A stretch of DNA of 64,000 nucleotides from JACZYA01 sp965247455 (GTDB lineage: Bacteria; Acidobacteriota; Terriglobia; Acidiferrales; 2-02-FULL-67-57). Shown piece after piece: positions 33,498 to 40,940 of the stretch. The DNA is taken from the NCBI GenBank assembly GCA_965247455.1, contig CBDFHE010000014.1:82856-146855 (forward strand). The letters run 5' to 3'. The notes below the pieces were generated by a model. The model was not told the origin of the DNA and searched no databases. It saw only the letters and a list, made by a program, of their open reading frames with translations. A program made the translations under genes and the position numbers. Position 1 is the stretch's first letter, and each line of letters begins with the position of its first letter.

Positions 33498-33806
33498 CTA
33501 GAGATTCTTCACCACCTGCGCCAGCGCGCCCTTGAGCTGGCGAAGGGCTTTCTCGCCCTCGCCGGCCCGCACGCAATCAGCCACGCAGGTCTCTATGTGG
33601 TTTTCGAGCAGGCGGGCAGTGGCCTGGTTCAGAGCGGCGCGCACGGCGGAGAGCTGGATAAGCAGATCTTCGCAGGAAGCGTGCTCGGCCAGCATGCGCT
33701 TGATGCCGCGCACATGGCCTTCAATCCGGCTGAGCCGGTTCTGCAACTCCTGCTCGACCTCCGGGTCGAGGTAGATATCCTTCAGGATAGGTATCGCTTT
33801 TCCCAT
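33498..33806 (-). CDS. csoR: CsoR-family metal-sensing repressor
   Basis: The 102-aa protein is all helical, with RLSRIEGHVRGIKRMLAEHASCEDLL near the start. Metal ligands Cys (SCEDLL) and His-x3-Cys (NHIETC) match the Cys-His-Cys set of copper-sensing CsoR. ATG 33806 is used because AGGAGGGG precedes it. The start codon overlaps a perfect palindrome, so the repressor should control its own operon (merT-HMA, copZ, grx, YHS). Confidence 0.88.
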   Translation of the reverse strand: MGKAIPILKDIYLDPEVEQELQNRLSRIEGHVRGIKRMLAEHASCEDLLIQLSAVRAALNQATARLLENHIETCVADCVRAGEGEKALRQLKGALAQVVKNL

Positions 33807-33824
33807 ATCCCCTCCTAGGGGATA
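33806..33824 (-). promoter_or_regulatory. Palindromic CsoR-type operator
   Basis: TATCCCCT-AGG-AGGGGATA is an 8-bp perfect inverted repeat with a 3-bp spacer. G-tract palindromes of this kind are bound by CsoR-family repressors. It includes the ribosome site of csoR. A second, weaker repeat (CATCCT/AGGATG) lies 8 bp further upstream. Confidence 0.65.
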
Positions 33825-33942
33825 GGATGCTACATCCTTCGAGGAGGATGCAAGCAAAATCTTCAGCGGAGGACAACCGTATAAGCCGCAGCTGGTCTGT
33901 CGTGTCCCTACCTGGGGGATCTGTACGGGCACGGGGGAAAGT

Positions 33943-34290
33943 TCATCCGGCGGAGGAGGGCTTGGTTGTCCTTTCCGAAATCTGTGCGGAATAGAAACAC
34001 CCTCGCAAACGCAAAGAATCAGCCTCGCTCATGCGGACAAACTCAATCCCTAGTCCCTTTCCTCGGATGGCACGACGAACCACAGCTTCAATCTCAATCG
34101 CTTCGTTATCACTCAACCAGACCGTCAAGTGAATGTCCTGACCAACATGGAACGGCAGTTCTCCGCCGAGGAAAGCGCCGGTGAGACTCAGGTTACGCAA
34201 TGGTACCCGATAAGCGTGATGGTATTCCGCCATCAACGGCGGATTTAGTCGAGCCCGCGGGCAGAAACGACTTTCTTTACCAGGAGCCAT
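33943..34290 (-). CDS. PilZ-domain protein 5
   Basis: The 115-aa product has NLSLTGAFLGGELPF as second PilZ motif and RRAIRGKGLGIEFVRM matching the RRVEEG..VEF block of proteins 1 and 3. The first Arg motif is weak. The last residues (KPSSAG) are encoded by sequence related to a repeat shared with 21291, 26330 and 31545. A sigma-70 promoter lies upstream at 34324. Confidence 0.8.
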   Translation of the reverse strand: MAPGKESRFCPRARLNPPLMAEYHHAYRVPLRNLSLTGAFLGGELPFHVGQDIHLTVWLSDNEAIEIEAVVRRAIRGKGLGIEFVRMSEADSLRLRGCFYSAQISERTTKPSSAG

Positions 34291-34323
34291 AACCCACTCA
34301 ACGCTCCTGAGACAATACCCGCC

Positions 34324-34352
34324 ATCCTATTCCGCCCCCCCACCCAAGTCAA
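34324..34352 (-). promoter_or_regulatory. Sigma-70 promoter of PilZ gene 33943
   Basis: TTGACT and TAGGAT with a 17-bp spacer on the minus strand, 34 bp from the start codon. The sequence around the -35 box is shared with the promoter of 24972. Confidence 0.65.
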
Positions 34353-34490
34353 CACGAAGGGGAATCAACGATGTTTGACCAGACGCGACCATAGGGGTAC
34401 GCTTCGACGAGGAGGCACTTTCAGTGAAGCGCATTGCAAAGCGGTTTCGGCCACGCCACGATGCGGGATGAGTAAAAGGAGGTTTTTGCC

Positions 34491-35360
34491 ATGCGTAGTT
34501 TAAGAGCAGTTTTGGTACTGGGGGTGAGTCTCTGTGTCGTCGGGCTGGCACCGTGTGTTCAGGCAGCGAAGAAGCCAAAAGGCGCGTTGCCCGTTCAGAG
34601 ATGGGCGCCGCCGGACGTGGATGCAGCGATGCCCGGCGTCGCGAGGGACGTTTCCTGTGCCTTGCCCGAGGTCCTCGCGGCCACGGGTCGGCGTGCCTCG
34701 GCGCTGGTGGAGAACCTGCAAAAATTCACCGCCATCGAGCGCATCGAATACGCACGCTTGGACGAGGCCGGCAACATTCGGTCGCAGGAGGTGGAAGCCT
34801 TCAACTTCATTGTTTTCATCAACGAAATCCCTCCCGGAAGGCTCGCCGTGCAAGAGTTCCGAGAGGGGCGAGCGTCGTCTTCGTTTCCTATGCGGGCGAC
34901 GGGCCTGGCCGCCATTGCACTGCTCTTTCACCCCTATTACGTTGAAGATTTTACGATGCGGTGCGAAGGGCTGGGCCAATGGCGCGGCCAGCCGGTCTGG
35001 CAGGTCTACTTCCATCAGCGCGAAGACCGACCGGCCCGCATCTACAGTTACAGAAGCAAAAAGGGCGGGTTCTCCATCAAGCTGAAAGGGCGCGCCTGGA
35101 TCGCAGCCAACAACTATCACATCCTGCGCCTGGTGATGGATATGGTGGAGCCGATCCAGAAAATCAATCTCGAACGCCAGCACCTCATCGTCGAGTATCA
35201 GCCCGTGGCGTTTGCCAAACGCAACGTGCGACTTTGGCTGCCAGCCAGCGCTGAACTCTACCTGCATATCCGCGGCCGCCGCTATCGTCACCGGCACAGC
35301 TTCAGCGACTTTATGCTCTTCTCCGTGGACGTGGTCGAGCGCATCCAAAAACCCCAATAG
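34491..35360 (+). CDS. Secreted 289-aa protein, acidobacterial type
   Basis: A signal peptide (RAVLVLGVSLCVVGLAPCVQA) is followed by a soluble alpha/beta region; the central part (FNFIVFINEIPPGRLAVQEF, VYFHQREDRPARIYSYR, GRAWIAANNYHILRLVMDMV) resembles outer-membrane lipoprotein-sorting-like proteins frequent in Acidobacteriota. A strong ribosome site AAAGGAGG lies 8 bases from the ATG. No enzyme motif is visible. A periplasmic or envelope role is inferred. Confidence 0.7.
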   Translation: MRSLRAVLVLGVSLCVVGLAPCVQAAKKPKGALPVQRWAPPDVDAAMPGVARDVSCALPEVLAATGRRASALVENLQKFTAIERIEYARLDEAGNIRSQEVEAFNFIVFINEIPPGRLAVQEFREGRASSSFPMRATGLAAIALLFHPYYVEDFTMRCEGLGQWRGQPVWQVYFHQREDRPARIYSYRSKKGGFSIKLKGRAWIAANNYHILRLVMDMVEPIQKINLERQHLIVEYQPVAFAKRNVRLWLPASAELYLHIRGRRYRHRHSFSDFMLFSVDVVERIQKPQ

Positions 35361-35781
35361 CCCGAGCCGGCACCCGCTTGCCCCGTGCTCTTCAGCGGGG
35401 CGCAGAGCCCCAGTCGCGGGAAGCAGACATGCGCGCCAGGAGCTCGAAAGAGGAATTGTTGGGAGTCGGTCACGCGAAGCGCGCGCAGGACACCACAGAG
35501 GTCAAAGTCCAGGCTGATGGCGGCATGAGGCGGGTCTGCTGTGGGAAGGTGATCGAGCCCCGGTTGGCGGAGATTCGGACGGTTTCGGCCAGACCCTCTT
35601 CGCCGCCGTCTGGCACTGCCCCCGCTGCGGCCGAGTCACCTACTGAAGGGCCGCCATCTTAGGCCCCACCCGCAGGCAAGTCAACGCGAAGGCAGGGGCG
35701 AAAAGTGTTAATGGACTTGACATAGTAATTGACCGAGGTTAAGTCTGCGTTTTGCCGCAGGAGGTTTCTATGAGACTGAAT
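35361..35781. other. Region with decayed coding sequence and an orphan promoter
   Basis: A plus-strand frame (MRRVCCGKVIEPRL at about 35524) and another frame ending HCPRCGRVTY at about 35655 look like the two parts of a frameshifted small zinc protein. A minus-strand promoter (TTGACT, 17 bp, TAAGAT; 35656-35684) of the PilZ type has no gene behind it. Nothing else is supported. Confidence 0.35.
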
Positions 35782-37451
35782 CCGGGATTTCCGTTTTGCC
35801 TGCCCCTGATGGCACGTTTATACACCCGATCGCCGCCGATCGCACAAAAACTTCGATCGTCGCACAATCGCTCAGCTTCAAAGGCCTTCATCTGAGCCCG
35901 CGCCGACGTGCGACCGACTGGAACCCCTGCTTTTCGGGCATTTCTCAGACACCGCTCCACACGTGTGCCCCGTGTCATCGCCGGGCGGGCTTCGTTGCAC
36001 TTCAGGCCGCGCGTCAGCCTGCCGGCACGGGTAGCGCCCAGATCCTCCGCAGCATGTCGCCGAACAGCCGCCGCGTGAGATGCCCTTCCGCCAGCAGAAG
36101 CCAGTAGTACCGCGCATGCTTCACCAGCCGGCCCCCAGTTTTCACCAGTCGCTGCTGGAGACTCGTGAGCGACCAGCGCTTGACCCGCAGCGGAAGGACC
36201 AGTCTGCGCCACAAGTTGCCCAGATTGTAGGCCAGGACGCTCAGTTGCAGGCGCACCTCGTTCGCCCGGAAACGATGGCACGACAGCCGCGTCCAGTGGG
36301 TGGCCTGCTTGCCTTCCTTGATCCATTGCTCCGCCGTACCGCGCTTGTTGTAAAACCGCACGACCGAGCGGCTCGGGAGGGCCATGTTGGTCACGATGAA
36401 GCCGACGCGAGGGAACAGCTCACCTTGGTGGCGCTCCACCTTGGCGACGATCCGTCTGGGCGTGGTCCAGCTCTTGGCCTGATAGCGGAAACTCTGGTAG
36501 CGCACCAAGGGCTTGCAGCTCGGCCGTCCCGGCGGACGAAAGAGGATGTCTTCGATTTCCAGCTCCAAGCTCTTGTTCGCCGGCATGCGAATGGCATAGT
36601 CCACGTCGCGCTGCTCGAGCGCGTCGTAGATCTCGGGCTTCGCGAACGCGGCGTCTGCGCGGAACGCTACGCGCTTGCCCTCCACCTGCTGCCGGTCAAT
36701 CTCCGGTACGAGCAGGTCGTCCCAGTCGTCGGCGCTATGCACGTTGCCTGGCCGCAGCGTGGCGGCGAGGCAGTCCCCATGCTCGGTGAACAGAAACAGC
36801 GGGTGGTAGCAGACGGACTCGAAGTGCCCGTTATAGGCGCTCCCTTCCTGCGCCCCATGCACCGGGCTCTCGCTCGAATCCATGTCGAGCACGATCCGGT
36901 CGGCGCGCGTCGCCATCTCGGCCTGTGCAAGCACCTCCCGGTTCACGGCCCTCAACCCGACGAGATTCTCCTCGTGGGTCAGCAGCTCTGTCTCGAACCA
37001 ATGCAGCGTCGATGTCAGCGCCGCACCCCGGTCCCAGCGCTTTGGCGACCCGATGAGACGAAATGTTGGGTCTGCCGACACGCGCCCCGCGTCGTTGAGA
37101 TCTTCGTAGCCCGCGAGGCGACTGTAGACCGACTGCCGCAGGAGATCCACCACGCTGAACTGGGTGTTCATCCCCTGTCGGGAATCGCTCAGGTGCTCGG
37201 CGATGAGTGTCTCCAGCCCCAGACGTTCATCCAACTCGCGCACCAGAATGAGGCCAGCGTCAGAAGTGACGCGCGATCCCTGGAACGCGACTTTCAGGAA
37301 GCCGTTGAACGCGAACTGGAATGGCTCGTGTTGTAATTCACCCACCGGGTGTCACCCTCCGTAGTGTGGTTCCTTACGTCGGAGCCCCAAAACTCAAGGC
37401 GCAGCGACTGGTCCTGGCGATACGGTACCACAGCCAAATCGGAAATCCGGG
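35782..37451 (-). mobile_element. IS1380-family element copy 5, complete, no target duplication
   Basis: Both ends are intact, but the flanking pentamers differ: TGAAT at 35777-35781 and CTTAG at 37452-37456. The other three complete copies all have perfect duplications, so this copy was probably involved in recombination with another copy, replacing one flank. Confidence 0.95.
36014..37345 (-). CDS. IS1380-family transposase (copy 5)
   Basis: Intact 443 aa from GTG 37345. One substitution, Arg for His in KVERHQGE, distinguishes it. The frame is otherwise the same as copies 3 and 4. Confidence 0.95.
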   Translation of the reverse strand: MGELQHEPFQFAFNGFLKVAFQGSRVTSDAGLILVRELDERLGLETLIAEHLSDSRQGMNTQFSVVDLLRQSVYSRLAGYEDLNDAGRVSADPTFRLIGSPKRWDRGAALTSTLHWFETELLTHEENLVGLRAVNREVLAQAEMATRADRIVLDMDSSESPVHGAQEGSAYNGHFESVCYHPLFLFTEHGDCLAATLRPGNVHSADDWDDLLVPEIDRQQVEGKRVAFRADAAFAKPEIYDALEQRDVDYAIRMPANKSLELEIEDILFRPPGRPSCKPLVRYQSFRYQAKSWTTPRRIVAKVERHQGELFPRVGFIVTNMALPSRSVVRFYNKRGTAEQWIKEGKQATHWTRLSCHRFRANEVRLQLSVLAYNLGNLWRRLVLPLRVKRWSLTSLQQRLVKTGGRLVKHARYYWLLLAEGHLTRRLFGDMLRRIWALPVPAG

Positions 37452-37527
37452 CTTAGAGCCCCAAAACGATCTTATCCCGGCCGAGATGGTCAGGGTGGGT
37501 GTGTAGGGGGAAATCAGCGAATTGGCG

Positions 37528-37728
37528 ATGAGCGACAACGGCAACGGTATCCCAAGGTTGCTAACGGTCGACGAAGTGGCTGAGATGTGGCAGCTACCGC
37601 GCAGTTGGATTTATGAGCGGACCCGACGGCGCGGACTGGAGCAATTACCACACTTCAAGTTGGGGAAGTATCTGAGGTTTGAGGAAAAGGCTGTGGAGGG
37701 GTTTCTGGAGAGACAGCGGCGTGGTTGA
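37528..37728 (+). CDS. Excisionase-like helix-turn-helix protein
   Basis: A 66-aa product with a MerR/excisionase-type helix-turn-helix: LLTVDEVAEMWQLPRSWIYE, then FKLGKYLRFEEKAVEGFLE. Such proteins steer tyrosine integrases toward excision. It stands directly upstream of the integrase gene (77 bp), supporting that role. ATG 37528 is preferred over a TTG two codons earlier. Confidence 0.75.
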   Translation: MSDNGNGIPRLLTVDEVAEMWQLPRSWIYERTRRRGLEQLPHFKLGKYLRFEEKAVEGFLERQRRG

Positions 37729-37804
37729 CATCAATCGTTCTGAGTATAGACTGGCGCTCGGTACGGCAGAGCCAAGGCGAGCATCGGGAGCGAGGAGGGA
37801 ACCG

Positions 37805-38983
37805 ATGTCACGCCGCCGATACCAGGAAGGAAGCCTCTTTGTTCGTCGTGGTAAGCGCAGGAAGGTTTGGGTAGCTCGGTGGAGGGAAAAAGTGCTTGGC
37901 GCCAGGGGAACTGAGTTTATCCGACGCTCGTTTGTTCTCGGGACGCTCAAGGAAATTCCTACACGCCGGCAAGCTCGCCAGCTACTCGATGACCGCTTGC
38001 GCGAAATCAACCAAGGACACCAGCGACCCCAATCAGTAGTTTCTTTTCAGAAGTTCGTCCGCTCACAATGGGAGCCCGGCATCTTGCCCACGCTCAAATT
38101 CTCAACTGCCCGCGGCTATCAACACCTCGTGAATCGCCACCTACTTCCCGCTTTCGGTGACAAGCCTTTGTGCGAAATCGAGCGCGTACACGTGCAGCAG
38201 TTCATCATCGGCAAGATGGTTCGGGAGGGTCTGTCTTGGGAGTCTTGCAGAAACCTGCGGAGTCTGTTGAGCAAGATGCTCGGGACAGCGGTTGATTGGG
38301 GTTACCTGCAACTCAATCCAGCACGGGGAGTGAAGCTCCCGCCGCATGAATACAGACGGGAGCCGTATTTCTTGACCCGTGAACAAGTCGGGAAACTGCT
38401 TGCTGTGTTGGATGAGCCGATCCAAACCCTGGTGCTTACGGCCGTATTGACTGGGATGCGGATTGGCGAGTTGCTGGCCCTACGTGTGCGGAGTGTAGAC
38501 CTTGATCGTGGTTTGATTCAGGTGAGGGAAGCTGTCTACGATGGCCGCTTCTCAACCCCGAAGACCAAGGCCGCGATACGTGACATACCGATTGGCCCTG
38601 TGCTCAAAGCCGCTCTTCAAGAACACCTGGGCTCGTTGGGGATTACGTCGTCGGAGGCGCTGGTGTTCGCCAGCAGTAAAGGGACCGCGCTTCGGCCAAA
38701 CAATCTACGCCGTCGCCATCTCCACCCGGCATGCAAGAAAGTAGGCTTGCCGCTTGTGGGATGGCACGCCTTCCGACACACGCACGCAACATTACTCGGT
38801 GATTCAGGGGGATCACTAAAGATAGCCCAAGCCCAACTTGGTCACTCCAGTTCTCAGGTTACCGCTGAGGTCTACACTCACGTCGTACCAGAGAGTCACA
38901 GAGCGGCGGTGGAGAAGCTGGAGCAGTCTGTTCTGGGGCTGCAATTGGACCCAAATGGACCCAAATTGGAAACAGTGAACTAA
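37805..38983 (+). CDS. Tyrosine integrase of the tRNA-His island
   Basis: The 392-aa protein starts at ATG 37805 behind GAGGAGGGA. It has an N-terminal arm-binding domain, a SAM-like core-binding domain (FSTARGYQHLVNRHLLPAFGDKPL) and the catalytic domain with Arg in LTGMRIGELLAL, HxxR in WHAFRHTHATLL, His in QLGHSS and the nucleophile Tyr in AEVYTHV. Its stop is 43 bp from tRNA-His, the classic order for site-specific integration into the tRNA 3' end. All catalytic residues are present, so it may be active. Confidence 0.93.
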   Translation: MSRRRYQEGSLFVRRGKRRKVWVARWREKVLGARGTEFIRRSFVLGTLKEIPTRRQARQLLDDRLREINQGHQRPQSVVSFQKFVRSQWEPGILPTLKFSTARGYQHLVNRHLLPAFGDKPLCEIERVHVQQFIIGKMVREGLSWESCRNLRSLLSKMLGTAVDWGYLQLNPARGVKLPPHEYRREPYFLTREQVGKLLAVLDEPIQTLVLTAVLTGMRIGELLALRVRSVDLDRGLIQVREAVYDGRFSTPKTKAAIRDIPIGPVLKAALQEHLGSLGITSSEALVFASSKGTALRPNNLRRRHLHPACKKVGLPLVGWHAFRHTHATLLGDSGGSLKIAQAQLGHSSSQVTAEVYTHVVPESHRAAVEKLEQSVLGLQLDPNGPKLETVN

Positions 38984-39016
38984 CACCGTTTGCATTAAGT
39001 CTGGGAATCAGAGGAG

Positions 39017-39069
39017 GTTCGGTGGGGTGAGCGATGGGATTTGAACCCACGACCCTCGGATCCACAGAC
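39017..39069 (+). repeat. attR: 53-bp repeat within tRNA-His
   Basis: Identical to 15521-15573. It includes the tRNA 3' end, so integration kept the tRNA gene functional while displacing the original 3' half to the far end of the island. Confidence 0.93.
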
Positions 39070-39098
39070 CGATGCTCTACCCCTGAGCTACGCTCACC
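39026..39098 (-). tRNA. tRNA-His (anticodon GTG)
   Basis: Acceptor GTGAGCG pairs with CGCTCAC, with the extra 5' G opposite discriminator C that is diagnostic for tRNA-His. D arm GCTC/GAGC, anticodon loop CTGTGGA and T arm GTGGG-TTCAAAT-CCCAT are intact. Confidence 0.94.
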
Positions 39099-39399
39099 AC
39101 CGGAACACTGGGTCTAAATCAATTATTTCCTACCCCGGTGGGATTGTCAATTCAGCCCACGTACTTCGGCCCGTGGGACCCAGCGGCCTGCCTACCGCAG
39201 GCAGGGGCTCGTCCTGAAGGTTCGCCCTGAAGGGCCTGGGGGCTCGGCGTGAGTTTCCCGTTTCCAAAAAGACCCATCCCCCCGGTACCGGGAGCGAAGT
39301 GCATCCATCCTGATTTGAAGCGGGGGTGGCGCGCGCAATTGAGTGGTCTTGGCCTGGTTGCGGCTGCTATTATCCGCTGGTAGGAGCTGGGGATTGGCG
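39099..39399. other. Intergenic region with interspersed repeat fragments
   Basis: No gene is supported. TTCGGCCCGTGGGAC at 39167 recurs at 46862. A palindrome around GCCTGCCTACCGCAGGCAGG follows at about 39189, related to the ones at 21309 and 48643. Confidence 0.5.
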
Positions 39400-40764
39400 A
39401 TGCCCAACTTTGGTGGCAGAGTTTTGCTTTCCTCCGGAGTGGGTGCCGCTCTGGGCGCTCTGGGGGAGATCGCCGCGGGCGTTCGCCGGGGCCTGCGACG
39501 CGAGTCTGGCCGGCGAGCCGACCGATGGCGCGTGAAAATGGACCGCCGGCTCCCGGTATGGTTGAACAACGGTAATTGTCCCCGGCGGTGGTTGCGCCAG
39601 GCCCCGAGGCGCAGGGTCTTGCTCGAAGCCCTGCTGGCCCGGATGGAGCACGACCGAGATGGATTGGGAACCACCTGTCATCACGCGCTGGAAGAGTGGG
39701 GTCTGGTGGAGCGACAGGCGGCGGAGGTGCAGCGCACGCAGGCGGTGGCGCTGTTGGGGCGGATGCGTCAAGTGCGTGCCGTGCCCTTATTGAGAGAACT
39801 GCTGCACGACCCCAGCTGGGAGGTGTGTGCGGCGGCGGTGCGCGACTTGGGGTTGCAGGCTAGTCCCGAGGCGGCCCAACCCTTGCTGGAATCGTTCGCG
39901 GAGATGTGCTCGCGCATCCCGGTGGCGTTGCTCCAGCAAGTCCTGGTGAGTTGTTGCCGACCGAAGCCGGAGGTTCTCCAGCCGTACCTGACGCGCCCGG
40001 AGGCGAGAGAACAGCGGATCTTGCTGGAGGTGGTGGCGCAGGTGGCGACGCCGGCGCTGCTTCCCGTCCTGGAAAGCTTGGTTGAAAGCCCGGACCCGCA
40101 GGTGCGCGCTCAGGTGGCGCACTCCCTGGGGCGGATTTCGGAGCCGGCGGCGATTCCGCTGCTGGGGCGGCTGGCGAACGATCCGGTTGAGTTGGTTCGG
40201 ACGCGCGCCGTGCAGGCGTTGGATCAAGTGGAGGGCTGGACTTCGATCGAATTGATCCTTAGCGTGCTCGACAGCGAGCATGCCGACCTGCGCACGGTAG
40301 GCGCCGAACGGCTGGCGCAGAGCCTGGTCCGGCAGGTGGTGTCGCTGGCGGAATTGCTCCCGACAGCGCGCGAACGCCTCAGAGCGCGAGGCTGGGCCAT
40401 GCTGCTGTGTGCGCTCGGCCAGGCTGGGTCGGGCCGCGCGGCCGATTCGGGCACGTTGGATGAGCTGCTGAGCCAGCCGGTGCCGGCCGTGCGGGCGATT
40501 GCGGGAGAGTGGGTGAGAGTTGCGGTAGCGACCGGTGCAGACAAGGTGCTGCTGGATGCCTTGCTGGGTTCTCAATCGTTCAGCACGGATGCGGTTCACC
40601 GCGAGGGTTCGCCGGGAGCGGTGGAGGAGTTCCTGAGCCGGTACGGTGACGCCGCCTTGCTGGCCGAGCTGGAGGAGTTGGCGCAGCGCCTGCCGGTTGA
40701 GTCCCCGCACCAGCAGGCGGTGGCTCGGGTGCGGGGTGCGATTCGGGAGCGATTGTATGTGTAG
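39400..40764 (+). CDS. HEAT-repeat protein
   Basis: A 454-aa helical-repeat protein. Repeats are recognisable as RMRQVRAVPLLRELLHDPSW, LPVLESLVESPDPQVRAQVA and AIPLLGRLANDPVELVRTRA, each ending in an Asp-Pro turn and a Val-Arg helix. HEAT proteins are scaffolds. The N-terminus (VLLSSGVGAALGALGEIAAG) is hydrophobic and may touch the membrane. It is followed 176 bp later by a sensor kinase, which may be a functional partner. ATG 39400 is the chosen start. Confidence 0.8.
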   Translation: MPNFGGRVLLSSGVGAALGALGEIAAGVRRGLRRESGRRADRWRVKMDRRLPVWLNNGNCPRRWLRQAPRRRVLLEALLARMEHDRDGLGTTCHHALEEWGLVERQAAEVQRTQAVALLGRMRQVRAVPLLRELLHDPSWEVCAAAVRDLGLQASPEAAQPLLESFAEMCSRIPVALLQQVLVSCCRPKPEVLQPYLTRPEAREQRILLEVVAQVATPALLPVLESLVESPDPQVRAQVAHSLGRISEPAAIPLLGRLANDPVELVRTRAVQALDQVEGWTSIELILSVLDSEHADLRTVGAERLAQSLVRQVVSLAELLPTARERLRARGWAMLLCALGQAGSGRAADSGTLDELLSQPVPAVRAIAGEWVRVAVATGADKVLLDALLGSQSFSTDAVHREGSPGAVEEFLSRYGDAALLAELEELAQRLPVESPHQQAVARVRGAIRERLYV

Positions 40765-40940
40765 CGGAGCCCTCAAGGGGTCCTGTTCCTGGTGACGCCG
40801 GAAGGGCTCGAAGCGGAAAAATTGAGACCGCGCACTGCCTTCCCTAGAATACACGAGACACCGCACCGTGGCCGACAAGCCCGATTTGAGCGCCGCCACT
40901 TTTCTTCCCGCCTGTTTCTGCCGGAGCCGGGAGAACACCG

